Shown: positions 52,455-60,920 of the stretch, piece after piece
Position numbering within the stretch: the stretch's first letter is position 1
Layout: every line of letters begins with the position of its first letter
Source of the DNA: Glycomyces terrestris
GTDB taxonomy: Bacteria; Actinomycetota; Actinomycetes; Mycobacteriales; Micromonosporaceae
Direction of reading: 5' to 3'
DNA: 64,000 nucleotides
NCBI RefSeq assembly: GCF_003933745.1
Contig: NZ_RSEB01000001.1
Location: 310,001-374,000, forward strand
Notes under the pieces: model-generated
The model's database searches: none
The model's input: the letters and a program-made list of their open reading frames with translations, nothing else
What the model was told of the DNA's origin: nothing
Program-made: the position numbers and the translations under genes

Positions 52455-53048
52455 GTGACCAGAGGAAGGCCCAGGTCGTTCGACCGAGACGCCGCGCTCG
52501 AGAAGGCCATGCACGTGTTCTGGCGGTACGGCTACGAACCCGCCTCGATCGCCGCGCTCACCGACGCGATGGGCATCCGGCCCGCCAGCCTCTACGCCGC
52601 CTTCGGCGACAAGCGCCGCCTCTTCAGCGAGGCCGTCGCCCGCTACCAGGCGACGCACGGCGCCTTCATCGGCGCGGCGCTTGCCGAGGAGCCCACCGCA
52701 CGCGGTGCGGTCGAGCGGATGCTCCGCGAGATCGCGGTCAACTACACCGATCCGAGCCATCCGCCCGGGTGCCTGATCATCTCGGGCGCGGTCAACCACG
52801 GCCCCGACGCGGCCGACGTCGAGGACGAACTGCGGGAGATCCGGAACCAGTCGCGAGCGGCCGTCGCCGAGCGCCTCCGCGACGCCGTCGCGAACCGCGA
52901 GCTTCCCGAGGATGCCGACGCCGACGCGCTCGCCGAGTTCCTTGCGGCCGTGACCAGGGGCATGTCGCGCTCCGCCCAGGACGGCGCCACCGCCGACGAG
53001 CTTCGCGCCGTCGCGGACCTGGCTATGCGCGCTTGGCCGCAACCGTGA
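52455..53048 (+). CDS. TetR family transcriptional regulator
   Basis: A 197-residue repressor of the AcrR/YxaF-like group: TRGRPRSFDRDAALEKAMHVFWRYGYE start, helix-turn-helix IAALTDAMGIRPASLYAAFGDKRRLF, and PPGCLIISGAVNH in the ligand domain. A TATACA box at 52441 lies only 9 bp before the GTG, so the mRNA may be leaderless. It faces the SDR gene across a 20-bp palindrome. Confidence 0.9.
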   Translation: MTRGRPRSFDRDAALEKAMHVFWRYGYEPASIAALTDAMGIRPASLYAAFGDKRRLFSEAVARYQATHGAFIGAALAEEPTARGAVERMLREIAVNYTDPSHPPGCLIISGAVNHGPDAADVEDELREIRNQSRAAVAERLRDAVANRELPEDADADALAEFLAAVTRGMSRSAQDGATADELRAVADLAMRAWPQP

Positions 53049-53197
53049 TCGAAGGTGATCCCCTCTTCTAGGGGGCAGACTCGCCCCGTCCACGATCGCC
53101 CGCGCCAGTCGATGTCGCCGGCCTCGCCGAGCCGGTCCAAGTCTTCAGGGTTGCCGCCGGTCGGCGGCCCGGTTCGGGCATTCATCCGACCTTCGTT

Positions 53198-53219
53198 TGT
53201 TTGACGTGGCGACCAAACA
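53198..53219. promoter_or_regulatory. inverted repeat abutting a TTGACA box upstream of the second GH12 gene
   Basis: TGTTTG (53198-53203) and CAAACA (53214-53219) form arms around 10 bp, immediately followed by TTGACA (53220-53225). ATTGACATG here also occurs upstream of the other GH12 gene. The rest of the 293-bp gap shows no gene. Confidence 0.5.
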
Positions 53220-53341
53220 TTGACATGGCAACGATAACATAGGAAGATGCACATATATTGCGCTAAGACGTCCCTCTTCGCGCGAACCGCCAATCTGCGC
53301 CCTGACGGCCCCGCCGTCGGAGGGCAGGAAGGAAAGGTCAT

Positions 53342-54094
53342 ATGAAAGCCATCAATCGCCAGTCGGCCGTCGTCGCCCGGCTGGCACTGATCGTCGCCGT
53401 GATCGCCGGGTTCCTGAGCTTCGCGTCCCCGGCGCAGGCCCAGATGTACTCCACGTGCGACCGGTGGGGCAGCTGGAGCCAGGGCTCGTGGACGGTCTAC
53501 AACAACATCTGGGGCGAGAACGGCGGCCGGCAGTGCCTGACGGTCAACAGCATCAAGTCCTGGTACATCGACGCCAACCACGCCGGCGGCGGGATCAAGT
53601 CCTATCCCAACACCTCGACCCGGCTCCAGACCCCGCTGTCGCAGCTGAACTCGGCGGGCTTCTGGTTCGACACGTCGTCGGCCCCCGTCACCAGCGGTGA
53701 CAACTGGGGCTGGACGGCCGACCTGTGGTCGACCAACAACCAGGACGAGATCATGGTCTTCACCAGCTGGGCCCCGGGGCCGCTCGGCGGCTGGGGAAGG
53801 CAGATCGCGACCAACGTGACCGTCGGCGGCATCCTGTACTCCTCGGTCTGGCAGGCCGATCCGGGCTGGAACGTCCTCCAGTTCGTCCCCGCCCAGCAGC
53901 GGAGCACCGGCACCATCGACGCCGCGGCGATCTGGCGCTGGTCCGCGTCGCAGAACCTGCTGCGCAACACCACCTTCGACACGATGCAGTTCGGCTGCGA
54001 GATCACCTCGACCAGCGGCACCTCGAAGCGGTACTCGCTCAACGCCTACAGCGCCTGGTGGAGCAACACCTCCGGGGGCGGTTCGAGCATCTGA
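53342..54094 (+). CDS. secreted GH12-like protein, divergent copy
   Basis: A 250-residue secreted protein (signal peptide about 1-35, ending PAQA-QM). The mature part follows the GH12 order: VYNNIWGENGGRQCLTV, SIKSYPNT, TADLWSTNNQDEIMVF with the nucleophile-type Glu, GWNVLQFVP, and MQFGCEITSTSG with the acid/base-type Glu. It is more distant from typical GH12 than the gene at 38539, so substrate range may differ. The start follows AAGGAAAGGTCAT. Confidence 0.78.
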   Translation: MKAINRQSAVVARLALIVAVIAGFLSFASPAQAQMYSTCDRWGSWSQGSWTVYNNIWGENGGRQCLTVNSIKSWYIDANHAGGGIKSYPNTSTRLQTPLSQLNSAGFWFDTSSAPVTSGDNWGWTADLWSTNNQDEIMVFTSWAPGPLGGWGRQIATNVTVGGILYSSVWQADPGWNVLQFVPAQQRSTGTIDAAAIWRWSASQNLLRNTTFDTMQFGCEITSTSGTSKRYSLNAYSAWWSNTSGGGSSI

Positions 54095-54150
54095 CCGCGC
54101 CGACGCGCGACGGCACCTCCACCGCGCACGGCGGGGAACGTCCCGAGCAC

Positions 54151-54194
54151 CGGCCTCGCCGCCGGACCTCACGACAGGCCCGGCGGCGAGGCCG
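54151..54194. terminator. terminator between the GH12-like gene and the membrane-protein gene
   Basis: CGGCCTCGCCGCCGG (54151-54165) pairs perfectly over 15 bp with 54180-54194 around a 14-nt loop, between converging genes. Confidence 0.82.
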
Positions 54195-54247
54195 TTCGGG
54201 TCTGACCGCGCCATGTCATGCGCCCGGGCCGACCGAGCTTCCCCGGC

Positions 54248-54937
54248 CTAGTGGTGCGGACGCAGGGGACGCTCGCGCATGGCGGACACCAGGTTCGCCG
54301 CCATCCACACCGCGATGCCGATCAGCCCGATCCGCCACTCGGTCACCCCCTGGGAGACCTCGGCCGCCGGCCGGGGCGTGAGCGTGCGGCGGGGGTCGTA
54401 GACGACCTCGACCCGCTCCCCTTCCGGCAGCTCGCGGGCGATGACCGCGTCCGGGGCGCGCTCGTCGGCGCAGCGGATCTCGTGTTCGAAGTAGCGGTCA
54501 TCGTCGTCGGCGTCGTCCTCGGGGAGGGACGCGGCGAGCGGTATGCCGCGGTCGGCTTCGCGGCGTTCGACGACGGTGCACGTCGTCTCGACCCCCGCCA
54601 GGTCGAGCAGCCACCGGTCGGCGCTGAAGAGGACGGCGCCGCCCCCGACGTACAGGGCCATGACGGCGATCACCAGGACGGTCCATCCGATCCTGAAGCA
54701 GTCCAGGCCGTGCAGCGCGAAGACCAGTCCCGCGATCCCGACGCCGGCCAGGAGCACCAGGCTCACGATCGTGAGCAGCACGGACACGGCGGCGGTCGCA
54801 TGGGGCACGACCAGCACCGTGATCGCGACCCAGCCCGACCACACCGCCGGGAGCGCCACCGTGGCGGCGACGCAGATCCACCACCAGGCCCGCTCCGTGA
54901 AGAAGCCCTCGTCGGCGTCGTAGATCCTGGACCGCAT
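54248..54937 (-). CDS. DUF3592-like membrane protein
   Basis: A 229-residue membrane protein. Three hydrophobic helices lie in the first 110 residues, then an extracytoplasmic beta-rich domain (CTVVERREADRGIP...EHEIRCADERAPDAVIARELPEGERVEVVYDPRRTLTPRP) typical of DUF3592-type proteins, then one last helix (about 205-222). The VVYDP motif is characteristic. Function unknown. It starts 55 bp before the stop of the ArsR-type gene on the same strand. Confidence 0.7.
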   Translation of the reverse strand: MRSRIYDADEGFFTERAWWWICVAATVALPAVWSGWVAITVLVVPHATAAVSVLLTIVSLVLLAGVGIAGLVFALHGLDCFRIGWTVLVIAVMALYVGGGAVLFSADRWLLDLAGVETTCTVVERREADRGIPLAASLPEDDADDDDRYFEHEIRCADERAPDAVIARELPEGERVEVVYDPRRTLTPRPAAEVSQGVTEWRIGLIGIAVWMAANLVSAMRERPLRPHH

Positions 54938-54992
54938 GCCGACGAGGGTATGCGGCGGGCGCTGGGAGGGGTCCCCGGCCGGGTCCTCGAGC

Positions 54993-56078
54993 TCAGCGCA
55001 GGACGGCCGCCAGGAGGTCGGGGCCGAGCGCCGTCAGGTCGGACACGTTGAGGCCGTAGCGGACGTAGCGGCCGTGGCGCTCGGGGGTGAGCAGGCCCGC
55101 CCGCCGCAGGACCGCGAGATGGCGGGAGACCTCCGGCGCGGTGAGTTCCCAGGCGTGCGCCAGTTCCCCGGTGGTGTGGGCGCCGCGGGCCAGGGTGCGC
55201 ACCAGCCGCAGCCGCACCGGATGGGCGAGGGCCTCCAGCCGCAGCGAGACGGTCTCCAGCGAGATCGGCTCCGGCGAGTCCGGCTCGGCCACCGGGTACT
55301 GCACCACCGGCCGCCAGCCGGGGGCGTAGACAGCCACCAGGTGGGGGCGGCCGAACACGCTGGGCAGGAACGTGACGCCGGCGCCGTCGGCCGCGGTCGC
55401 GCTGTCCTGCAACTTGTCGACGATGATCGCGCCGCCGTCCGGCGCCAGCGCGACGGCCCCCGAGACCGACGCGAGCGCCGCGCCGACGCCGCGGCGCCGC
55501 AGCAGGTCGCCCTTGACGCGCGCGTCGGAGGCGAGCTGCGCCGCGAGGCCGCTCCACGCCTCCTCGAAGAACGCCTCGGCGCACTGCTCGAACGTGTCGC
55601 GCACCCGCGACCGCACCGCCGCCGGGTCCGCGAGCAGCCGTTCGGCGAACGCCTCCTGGAGCGCGCCGCGGGCCTGGGCGCGGCCCAGGGCCCGGCCGCG
55701 CGCCGCCGCGTCGGTGAGCGGCGACGGGGCGCCGAAGTGCAGTCGGTGGCTGCCGCAGGTGGTGACGAGCGCGGCGGTCACGTACGCCTCGTCGTCGATC
55801 TTGTCCACGTCGTCGAGCTCCTCGGCGAGCGTCGGCCGCGGACGCGCGGGGATCAGGAAGTCGGCTCGCGAAGAGCGCCAGAGGAACTCGGCCTCCTTGA
55901 GCCGCTCGGCCAGCTCGGGCCGCATCCGCGCCCAGACGCCCGCGGCCCAGCCGGCCAGGTGCGGGTGGTGCGCGGGCTCGGCCAGGACGTGCAGCATCGC
56001 GGTCAGCTCGGCCAGCGGGGAGACGGAGAACCGCAGCCGCTCCGGAGGCAGTCCGCCGATGTCGATCCTCAACGCCAT
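54993..56078 (-). CDS. ArsR-type winged-helix regulator with DUF5937-like sensor region
   Basis: A 361-residue regulator. Residues 1-265 form a long sensor domain (LRFSVSPLAELTAMLHVLAEPAHHP start) and residues about 275-345 a C-terminal ArsR-like winged helix (RLEALAHPVRLRLVRTLARGAHTTGELAHAWELTAPEVSRHLAVLRRAGLL). It is divergent from an MFS transporter gene across a 17-bp palindrome and probably represses it. The ligand is unknown, most likely the compound exported. Confidence 0.85.
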   Translation of the reverse strand: MALRIDIGGLPPERLRFSVSPLAELTAMLHVLAEPAHHPHLAGWAAGVWARMRPELAERLKEAEFLWRSSRADFLIPARPRPTLAEELDDVDKIDDEAYVTAALVTTCGSHRLHFGAPSPLTDAAARGRALGRAQARGALQEAFAERLLADPAAVRSRVRDTFEQCAEAFFEEAWSGLAAQLASDARVKGDLLRRRGVGAALASVSGAVALAPDGGAIIVDKLQDSATAADGAGVTFLPSVFGRPHLVAVYAPGWRPVVQYPVAEPDSPEPISLETVSLRLEALAHPVRLRLVRTLARGAHTTGELAHAWELTAPEVSRHLAVLRRAGLLTPERHGRYVRYGLNVSDLTALGPDLLAAVLR

Positions 56079-56119
56079 GCCCCCATTCTCGAAGGTCGGC
56101 TGCGCGGGGACCGCACCGG

Positions 56120-56136
56120 TTGACGGATTCCGTCAA
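56120..56136. promoter_or_regulatory. perfect inverted repeat between regulator and MFS genes
   Basis: TTGACGGATTCCGTCAA is an 8-bp inverted repeat around one base, and its left arm includes a TTGACG -35-like box. It is the likely operator of the ArsR-type regulator. Confidence 0.7.
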
Positions 56137-56177
56137 TCGACGCGGCCGCGCCCGCCGCCGACCGCACCGTTGTCGCC

Positions 56178-57425
56178 ATGCCGACCACCGTCAAGCTCCG
56201 CCCGCTCGTCCGCGCCTCCGGAGGCCCCCGCTATGCCGCCGCCCTCGCCGTGGACGCGCTCGGCACCGGGCTGCTGCGCCCCTTCCTGCTCCTCTACGGC
56301 GTGACGGTCCTGCGGCTGTCCGCGCCGGCCACCGGCATCGCGATGACGGTCGGCATCATCGCGGCGCTCGCGTGCACGCCCTTCGTCGGCCGCTGGCTCG
56401 ACCGCGGCGCCCGCAGCACGGTCGTCGCGGCGTCGATGCTCGTGCGCGTCCTGGGCGTGGTGCTCCTGCTCGCCGCTCCCACCGGGAACGTCGGGATGTT
56501 CACGGCCGCAGCGCTGTTCCTCGGCATCGGCAATCAGGCGTGGCCGCCCGCCCACGCGGCCCTCGTCGCCACGGTCGCCGCCGGCCGCGAACGCGACGCC
56601 GCCCTCGCGGCGGGCCGCGCCCTCCGCAACGCCGGCATGGGCGCGGGGGCGCTCCTCGCGCTCGCGTTCCTCACCGGCGGCACCACCGCGTTGCAGGCGC
56701 TGGCAGCCGTCACCGGCCTGGCGTACCTCGCGGCGGCGGCCTTGACCTGGTCCGTCCATTTGCGAGCGAATTCGGTCACCGCGGCCCCGGACCGGCCCGC
56801 GGGGCCGGCGCCCCGGATGCGCACGCTGCTGGCCGCGAACGTCGTCTACACGTTCTGCCTCAACGTCCCCGAGATCGCCCTCCCGCTGATCCTGGTGACC
56901 CACCTCGACGCCTCCCCGGCCTGGTCGGCGGTCGTCTTCGTGGCGAACACGGTCCTAGTGGTCACGTTGCAGGTCCCGGTCACCGTCGTCACCTCCCGCT
57001 GGTCCCGGCGCGCCGTGCTGGCCTGCGGCGGCGCGGTCCTCAGCGCCTCCTATCTCGGCTTCCTCGCGGCCTCTTTCCTAGGCCACGGCTGGGCCGCCCC
57101 GGCCATCGCGGCGGTGTCGATCGCCTGCACCTTCGGCGAGATCCTCTACGCCGGCAGCGCCACCGCGCTCGTGACCGCCCTCGCCCCGCCGCACGCGATC
57201 GGCCGCGCCCTCGCCCGCTTCCAGTTCTCCACCGGCCTCGGCCTCGCCGTCTCCCCCGCCATCATCACCGGCCTCGCCGCCCTCGGCCCTGCCGCCCTCT
57301 GGGGGACCCTCGCCGCGGCGACCCTCGCCTCCGCCACCGCCGTCGCCGCCGAGAAGCCCCAGCCCGGCACCGCCGCGGAACGCCGGGGCCACCCGGTTCC
57401 GGTCCCTTCGGCTTCCGGTTCGTGA
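56178..57425 (+). CDS. major facilitator superfamily transporter
   Basis: A 415-residue permease with 12 hydrophobic segments. The loop 2-3 motif is FVGRWLDRGARSTVVAAS (the G-x-x-x-D-R signature of MFS exporters), and the second half repeats it weakly (VTSRWSRRAVLACGG). Such proteins usually export drugs or metabolites. It is controlled by the divergent ArsR-type regulator. Substrate not deducible. Confidence 0.88.
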   Translation: MPTTVKLRPLVRASGGPRYAAALAVDALGTGLLRPFLLLYGVTVLRLSAPATGIAMTVGIIAALACTPFVGRWLDRGARSTVVAASMLVRVLGVVLLLAAPTGNVGMFTAAALFLGIGNQAWPPAHAALVATVAAGRERDAALAAGRALRNAGMGAGALLALAFLTGGTTALQALAAVTGLAYLAAAALTWSVHLRANSVTAAPDRPAGPAPRMRTLLAANVVYTFCLNVPEIALPLILVTHLDASPAWSAVVFVANTVLVVTLQVPVTVVTSRWSRRAVLACGGAVLSASYLGFLAASFLGHGWAAPAIAAVSIACTFGEILYAGSATALVTALAPPHAIGRALARFQFSTGLGLAVSPAIITGLAALGPAALWGTLAAATLASATAVAAEKPQPGTAAERRGHPVPVPSASGS

Positions 57426-57487
57426 TCGCCGACCGTGCACAGAGGATCGTCTCGCCCGGGGGCGTCCAGCTCAGCCGCTTGAGCCCG

Positions 57488-58012
57488 CTATCCGCAGGTC
57501 GATTCGTCGTACGCGCGCAGTGCCTCTTCGGCCTCCTTCACTTCCGGGGCGTACCAGATGTCGGTGAGGTCCGCGAGTGACGCGCCGTCGGCCATCGCCT
57601 CGGTCATCGCCGTTCCCGCCTCCGAGAGGGTGTCGAGGTGCGCGTGGAGGTCGTCGGGCGCGAGCGCGGCCGCCATGAGGCTGTCCAAGGCGATGCTGTA
57701 CGCGGCGGTGGGCGCCGACGGATCGGGGACCATGTCGGCGGTGTCGCCCGGCCCGTGGGCCACGACGGCGTCGGCGAATCCCAGTTCCAGCATCGCGGCC
57801 GACGTCAGCAGGGACGACAGCTCGGTGCAGAACGCTTCGGCCGCTTCGGCGCTGGACATCGCCGTGGGAGAGGGCGCGGCGGACGTCTCCGGAGCAGATT
57901 GGGATTCGGACTCGGTGTCACCGGCGGGCGGCGCGCCCTCCGCGCAGGCGCTCAACGCCATGGCGGTCGCGAACGCCGTGAGCATGAGGGCCGCGTTGCA
58001 GGGTCGGTTCAT
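57488..58012 (-). CDS. putative lipoprotein
   Basis: A 174-residue protein with a lipoprotein signal peptide: charged start, hydrophobic stretch and lipobox LSAC (Cys23). A Ser/Ala/Pro/Glu-rich linker (about 25-52) leads to a helical acidic domain with Cys in FCTELSS and the penultimate position, perhaps a disulfide. Anchored on the outer face of the membrane. Function unknown. The ribosome-binding site is weak; the ATG was chosen for the signal peptide. Confidence 0.7.
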   Translation of the reverse strand: MNRPCNAALMLTAFATAMALSACAEGAPPAGDTESESQSAPETSAAPSPTAMSSAEAAEAFCTELSSLLTSAAMLELGFADAVVAHGPGDTADMVPDPSAPTAAYSIALDSLMAAALAPDDLHAHLDTLSEAGTAMTEAMADGASLADLTDIWYAPEVKEAEEALRAYDESTCG

Positions 58013-58162
58013 GCGCGAAGCGTAGGCAGGCGAGGGCGGGACCGGTCCCGCCGATTGGCTCGGGACGCCGACAGGGCCCGCTCGATCCGCGCCGCCGTGA
58101 ATCCATCCCTGTCGATGGGACGGGGCTGGGAGCGGCGGGTGTCGGCGGCTAAGGTTTGCGGC

Positions 58163-60169
58163 GTGGAGATACACGTCGCGAAGTCCGGGTCCGACACCGC
58201 CGCCGGCACCGCCGAGGCCCCGCTGCTCAGCATCGGCGCGGCTGCGGCGCTGGCGCAGCCGGGGGACACCGTCGTGGTGCACGAGGGCGTGTACCGGGAG
58301 TGGGTGAATCCGCCGCGGGGCGGGACGGCCGAGGCGCCGATCACCTATCAGGCCGCGCTCGGCGCGGACGGCGTGTACGAGGCGGTCACGATCTCCGGCG
58401 CCGAAATGGTCGCCGACTGGCGTCCGCACGCCGACGGCGTCTGGACGGCGACGGTGCCGAACACGCTGTTCGGGGAGTGCAACCCGTACCGCGAGCGCAT
58501 CGGCGGGGACTGGTTCTTCGACCAGGTCAACACCTGGCACACCGGCGAGGTGTACCTCGACGGCAAGTCCATGTACGAGTCGCTCACCCTGGCCGGCGTG
58601 GAGCGGCCCGAGGTCACCGCGGACTCCTTCGACCCGGCGGGCTCCCTGCTCACGTGGTACTGCGAGGCGGGCGAGGACGCCACGACGATCTGGGCGAACT
58701 TCGGCGGCGCCGATCCGGCCGAGCACGAGATCGAGATCAACGCCCGCAAGTTCGTCTTCTGGCCCGCCGCAACGGGCATCGACTACATCACCGTCCGGGG
58801 ATTCACCCTGACCAAGGCCGCCACCCAGTGGGCGCCGCCCACCGCGCTGCAAGAGGGCCTGATCGGCCCGCACTGGTCCAAGGGCTGGGTGATCGAGGAC
58901 AACACGATCACCGACTCGAAGAACGTCGGCGTCTCCCTGGGCAAGGAGGGGAGCACCGGCCAGAACGAGTGGACCGCGGGGGCGAAGGGCGGCAAGGGCG
59001 GCACGCAGCGCGAGCGCGAGGTGATCCAGCGGGCGCTCGCCCTGCGCGGGCCCGACGCCGGCGAGGCGCAGCCGTGGCATCGGGACCACGTCGGCTCGCA
59101 CACGGTGCGACGCAACACGATCCGGGACTGCGAGCAGGCGGGCGTCGTCGGGCATCTGGGCGCGGCGTTCTCCCGCATCCTCGACAACCACATCTTCCGC
59201 ATCCACGTGAAGCGGCAGTGGCACGGCGCGGAGGTGGCCGGCATCAAGCTGCACGCCGCCATCGACACCGAGATCAGCGGGAACACCATCCACCACACGC
59301 ACCGGGCCCTGTGGCTCGACTGGCAGGCCCAGGGGACCCTGGTGCGGCGCAACGTCTTCTACGCCTCCACCGCCGAGGACTTCATGGTCGAGGTCTGCCA
59401 CGGCCCGTACCTCGTGGACGCCAACCTGTTCCTCTCGCCGTGGTCGGTCAAGGACATGTCCACCGGCGGCGCGTACGTGCACAACTACTTCGCGGGCCGC
59501 ATCGCGAACTGCACCGAGCACCAGCGGTACACCCCGTACCACCTGCCGCACTCCACGGCCGTCTACGGCGTCTCGAACATCCTCGGCGGCGACAACCGGT
59601 TCTGCAACAACGTCTTCGTCGGCGACGGCGCCGAGCCGGAGGCCGAACCGGCGGTCGCGAGCTTCTGGTCCGGCGCGATCGACATCGACGGCGTGCCCGG
59701 CCAGGCCGCCTTCGTGCCGACGCCAGTGGGGACCTCGCAGTACGACGCCTACCCGACGCCGGAGGAGTACCCGAACGAGCACGGCAGCGCGCTGGCCGGG
59801 CCGCGGCTCCCGGTCTGGATCGAGGGGAACCTGTACGCGGACGGCGCCGAGCCGTTCCGCGCGGAACCCGATCCCCTCGTCGTCGCCGCGTCACCGATGC
59901 GGGTCGAGGTGCACGACGCCGAAGCCGGGGCCGTCCGCGTCGAGATGACCGACGCCGCGGCCCTCAAGGCCGTCGCGCCCGTGACGACCGAGCGCCTCGG
60001 CACCAGCTACCAGGCCGAGATGGGCTATACCGCCCCCGACGGGTCCGATCTGGACTTCGGCACGGACTTCACCGGCCTCCCGCGAGACGAGGTCGTGCCC
60101 GGGCCGTTCGCGGCGTCGGCTCCCGGCACCCGGATCATCACCGCGCCGGTCCCGGCTCGCCGGGGGTGA
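58163..60169 (+). CDS. right-handed parallel beta-helix protein (probable carbohydrate-active enzyme)
   Basis: A 668-residue protein with a pectate-lyase-like beta-helix. The N-terminal cap (VAKSGSDTAAGTAEAPLLSIGAAAALAQPGDTVVV) is the DUF1565-type start, and PbH1-like turns follow (KGWVIEDNTITDSKNVGVSLG; SHTVRRNTIRDCEQAGVVG; TEISGNTIHHTHRALWLD). The organisation is that of GH141-like glycosidases or polysaccharide lyases. No signal peptide is present, so it acts in the cytoplasm or the start is further upstream. The GTG start has AAGG 12 bp upstream. Its 3' end overlaps the converging ABC ATPase gene by 32 bp. Confidence 0.78.
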   Translation: MEIHVAKSGSDTAAGTAEAPLLSIGAAAALAQPGDTVVVHEGVYREWVNPPRGGTAEAPITYQAALGADGVYEAVTISGAEMVADWRPHADGVWTATVPNTLFGECNPYRERIGGDWFFDQVNTWHTGEVYLDGKSMYESLTLAGVERPEVTADSFDPAGSLLTWYCEAGEDATTIWANFGGADPAEHEIEINARKFVFWPAATGIDYITVRGFTLTKAATQWAPPTALQEGLIGPHWSKGWVIEDNTITDSKNVGVSLGKEGSTGQNEWTAGAKGGKGGTQREREVIQRALALRGPDAGEAQPWHRDHVGSHTVRRNTIRDCEQAGVVGHLGAAFSRILDNHIFRIHVKRQWHGAEVAGIKLHAAIDTEISGNTIHHTHRALWLDWQAQGTLVRRNVFYASTAEDFMVEVCHGPYLVDANLFLSPWSVKDMSTGGAYVHNYFAGRIANCTEHQRYTPYHLPHSTAVYGVSNILGGDNRFCNNVFVGDGAEPEAEPAVASFWSGAIDIDGVPGQAAFVPTPVGTSQYDAYPTPEEYPNEHGSALAGPRLPVWIEGNLYADGAEPFRAEPDPLVVAASPMRVEVHDAEAGAVRVEMTDAAALKAVAPVTTERLGTSYQAEMGYTAPDGSDLDFGTDFTGLPRDEVVPGPFAASAPGTRIITAPVPARRG

Positions 60170-60920
60170 ACGTGATCTGCGGGCGGCCGGTGGCCGCGTC
60201 GATGCTCACGGCGGCACTGACTTCGTAGACCTCGGCGATGAGCTCGGGCGTCAGGACCTCGGCCGGGGTCCCGGCCGCGACCGCGCCGCCGTGCTTGAGG
60301 ACCAGGAGCGAGTCGCAGAACATCGCGGCGAGGTTGAGGTCGTGCAGGGCCACGACCGTGGTGACCGGCAGGTCGCACACCAGGCGCAGCAGGTCGAGCT
60401 GGTGGCGGATGTCCAGGTGGTTGGTCGGCTCGTCCAGCAGCAGCTCCCGGGGCCGCTGCGCGAGGGCGCGGGCGATGTGGACGCGCTGGCGCTCGCCGCC
60501 GGAGAGGCGGTGCCACGACTCCCCCGCCTTCGCGGTGAGGCCGGTGCGCTCCAAGGCCTCCGCGACGGCGTCGTCGTCGGCGCGCCGGTCGCCGCCGAAG
60601 GCGCCGCGGTGCGGGATGCGGCCGAGGGCGACGATGTCGCGGACCATGAGGTCCACTGCGGTGTCCGCGTGCTGGGTGACCGTGGCGATGGCGCGCGCGG
60701 CCTCGCGGCGCGCGACGGCGGCCAGCGGCCGGTCGTCGAGGACGACGGCCCCGGCGGTGGGCCGCGCGATCCCCGAGAGCAGGCGGATGAGGGAGGACTT
60801 GCCGGAGCCGTTGGGCCCCAGGAGTCCGATCGTCTCGCCCGGGCGGGGGCGCAGCGAGACGCCGTCGACGACGAGCCGGCCGCCGCGCTCCCAGGCGACC
60901 TCGCGGGCCTCCAGCGTCAC
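60138..60920 (-). CDS. siderophore/haem-type ABC transporter ATP-binding protein (FecE-like)
   Basis: A 260-residue ATPase of an iron-complex importer. Walker A GPNGSGKS (about 36-43), signature LSGGERQRVHIARAL, Walker B ELLLDEPTNHLD and the switch His in VVALHDLNLA. The GTG start overlaps the permease stop by 4 bp and has AAGGAGG upstream. It is the last gene of the three-gene iron-box operon. Confidence 0.93.
   Translation of the reverse strand: MTLEAREVAWERGGRLVVDGVSLRPRPGETIGLLGPNGSGKSSLIRLLSGIARPTAGAVVLDDRPLAAVARREAARAIATVTQHADTAVDLMVRDIVALGRIPHRGAFGGDRRADDDAVAEALERTGLTAKAGESWHRLSGGERQRVHIARALAQRPRELLLDEPTNHLDIRHQLDLLRLVCDLPVTTVVALHDLNLAAMFCDSLLVLKHGGAVAAGTPAEVLTPELIAEVYEVSAAVSIDAATGRPQITFTPGEPGPAR

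Noticed and set aside
53087..53190. Minus-strand frame starting MNARTGPPTGG in the gap before the second GH12 gene
   Set aside because: It runs on antisense to the TetR gene and has no domain or ribosome-binding site.
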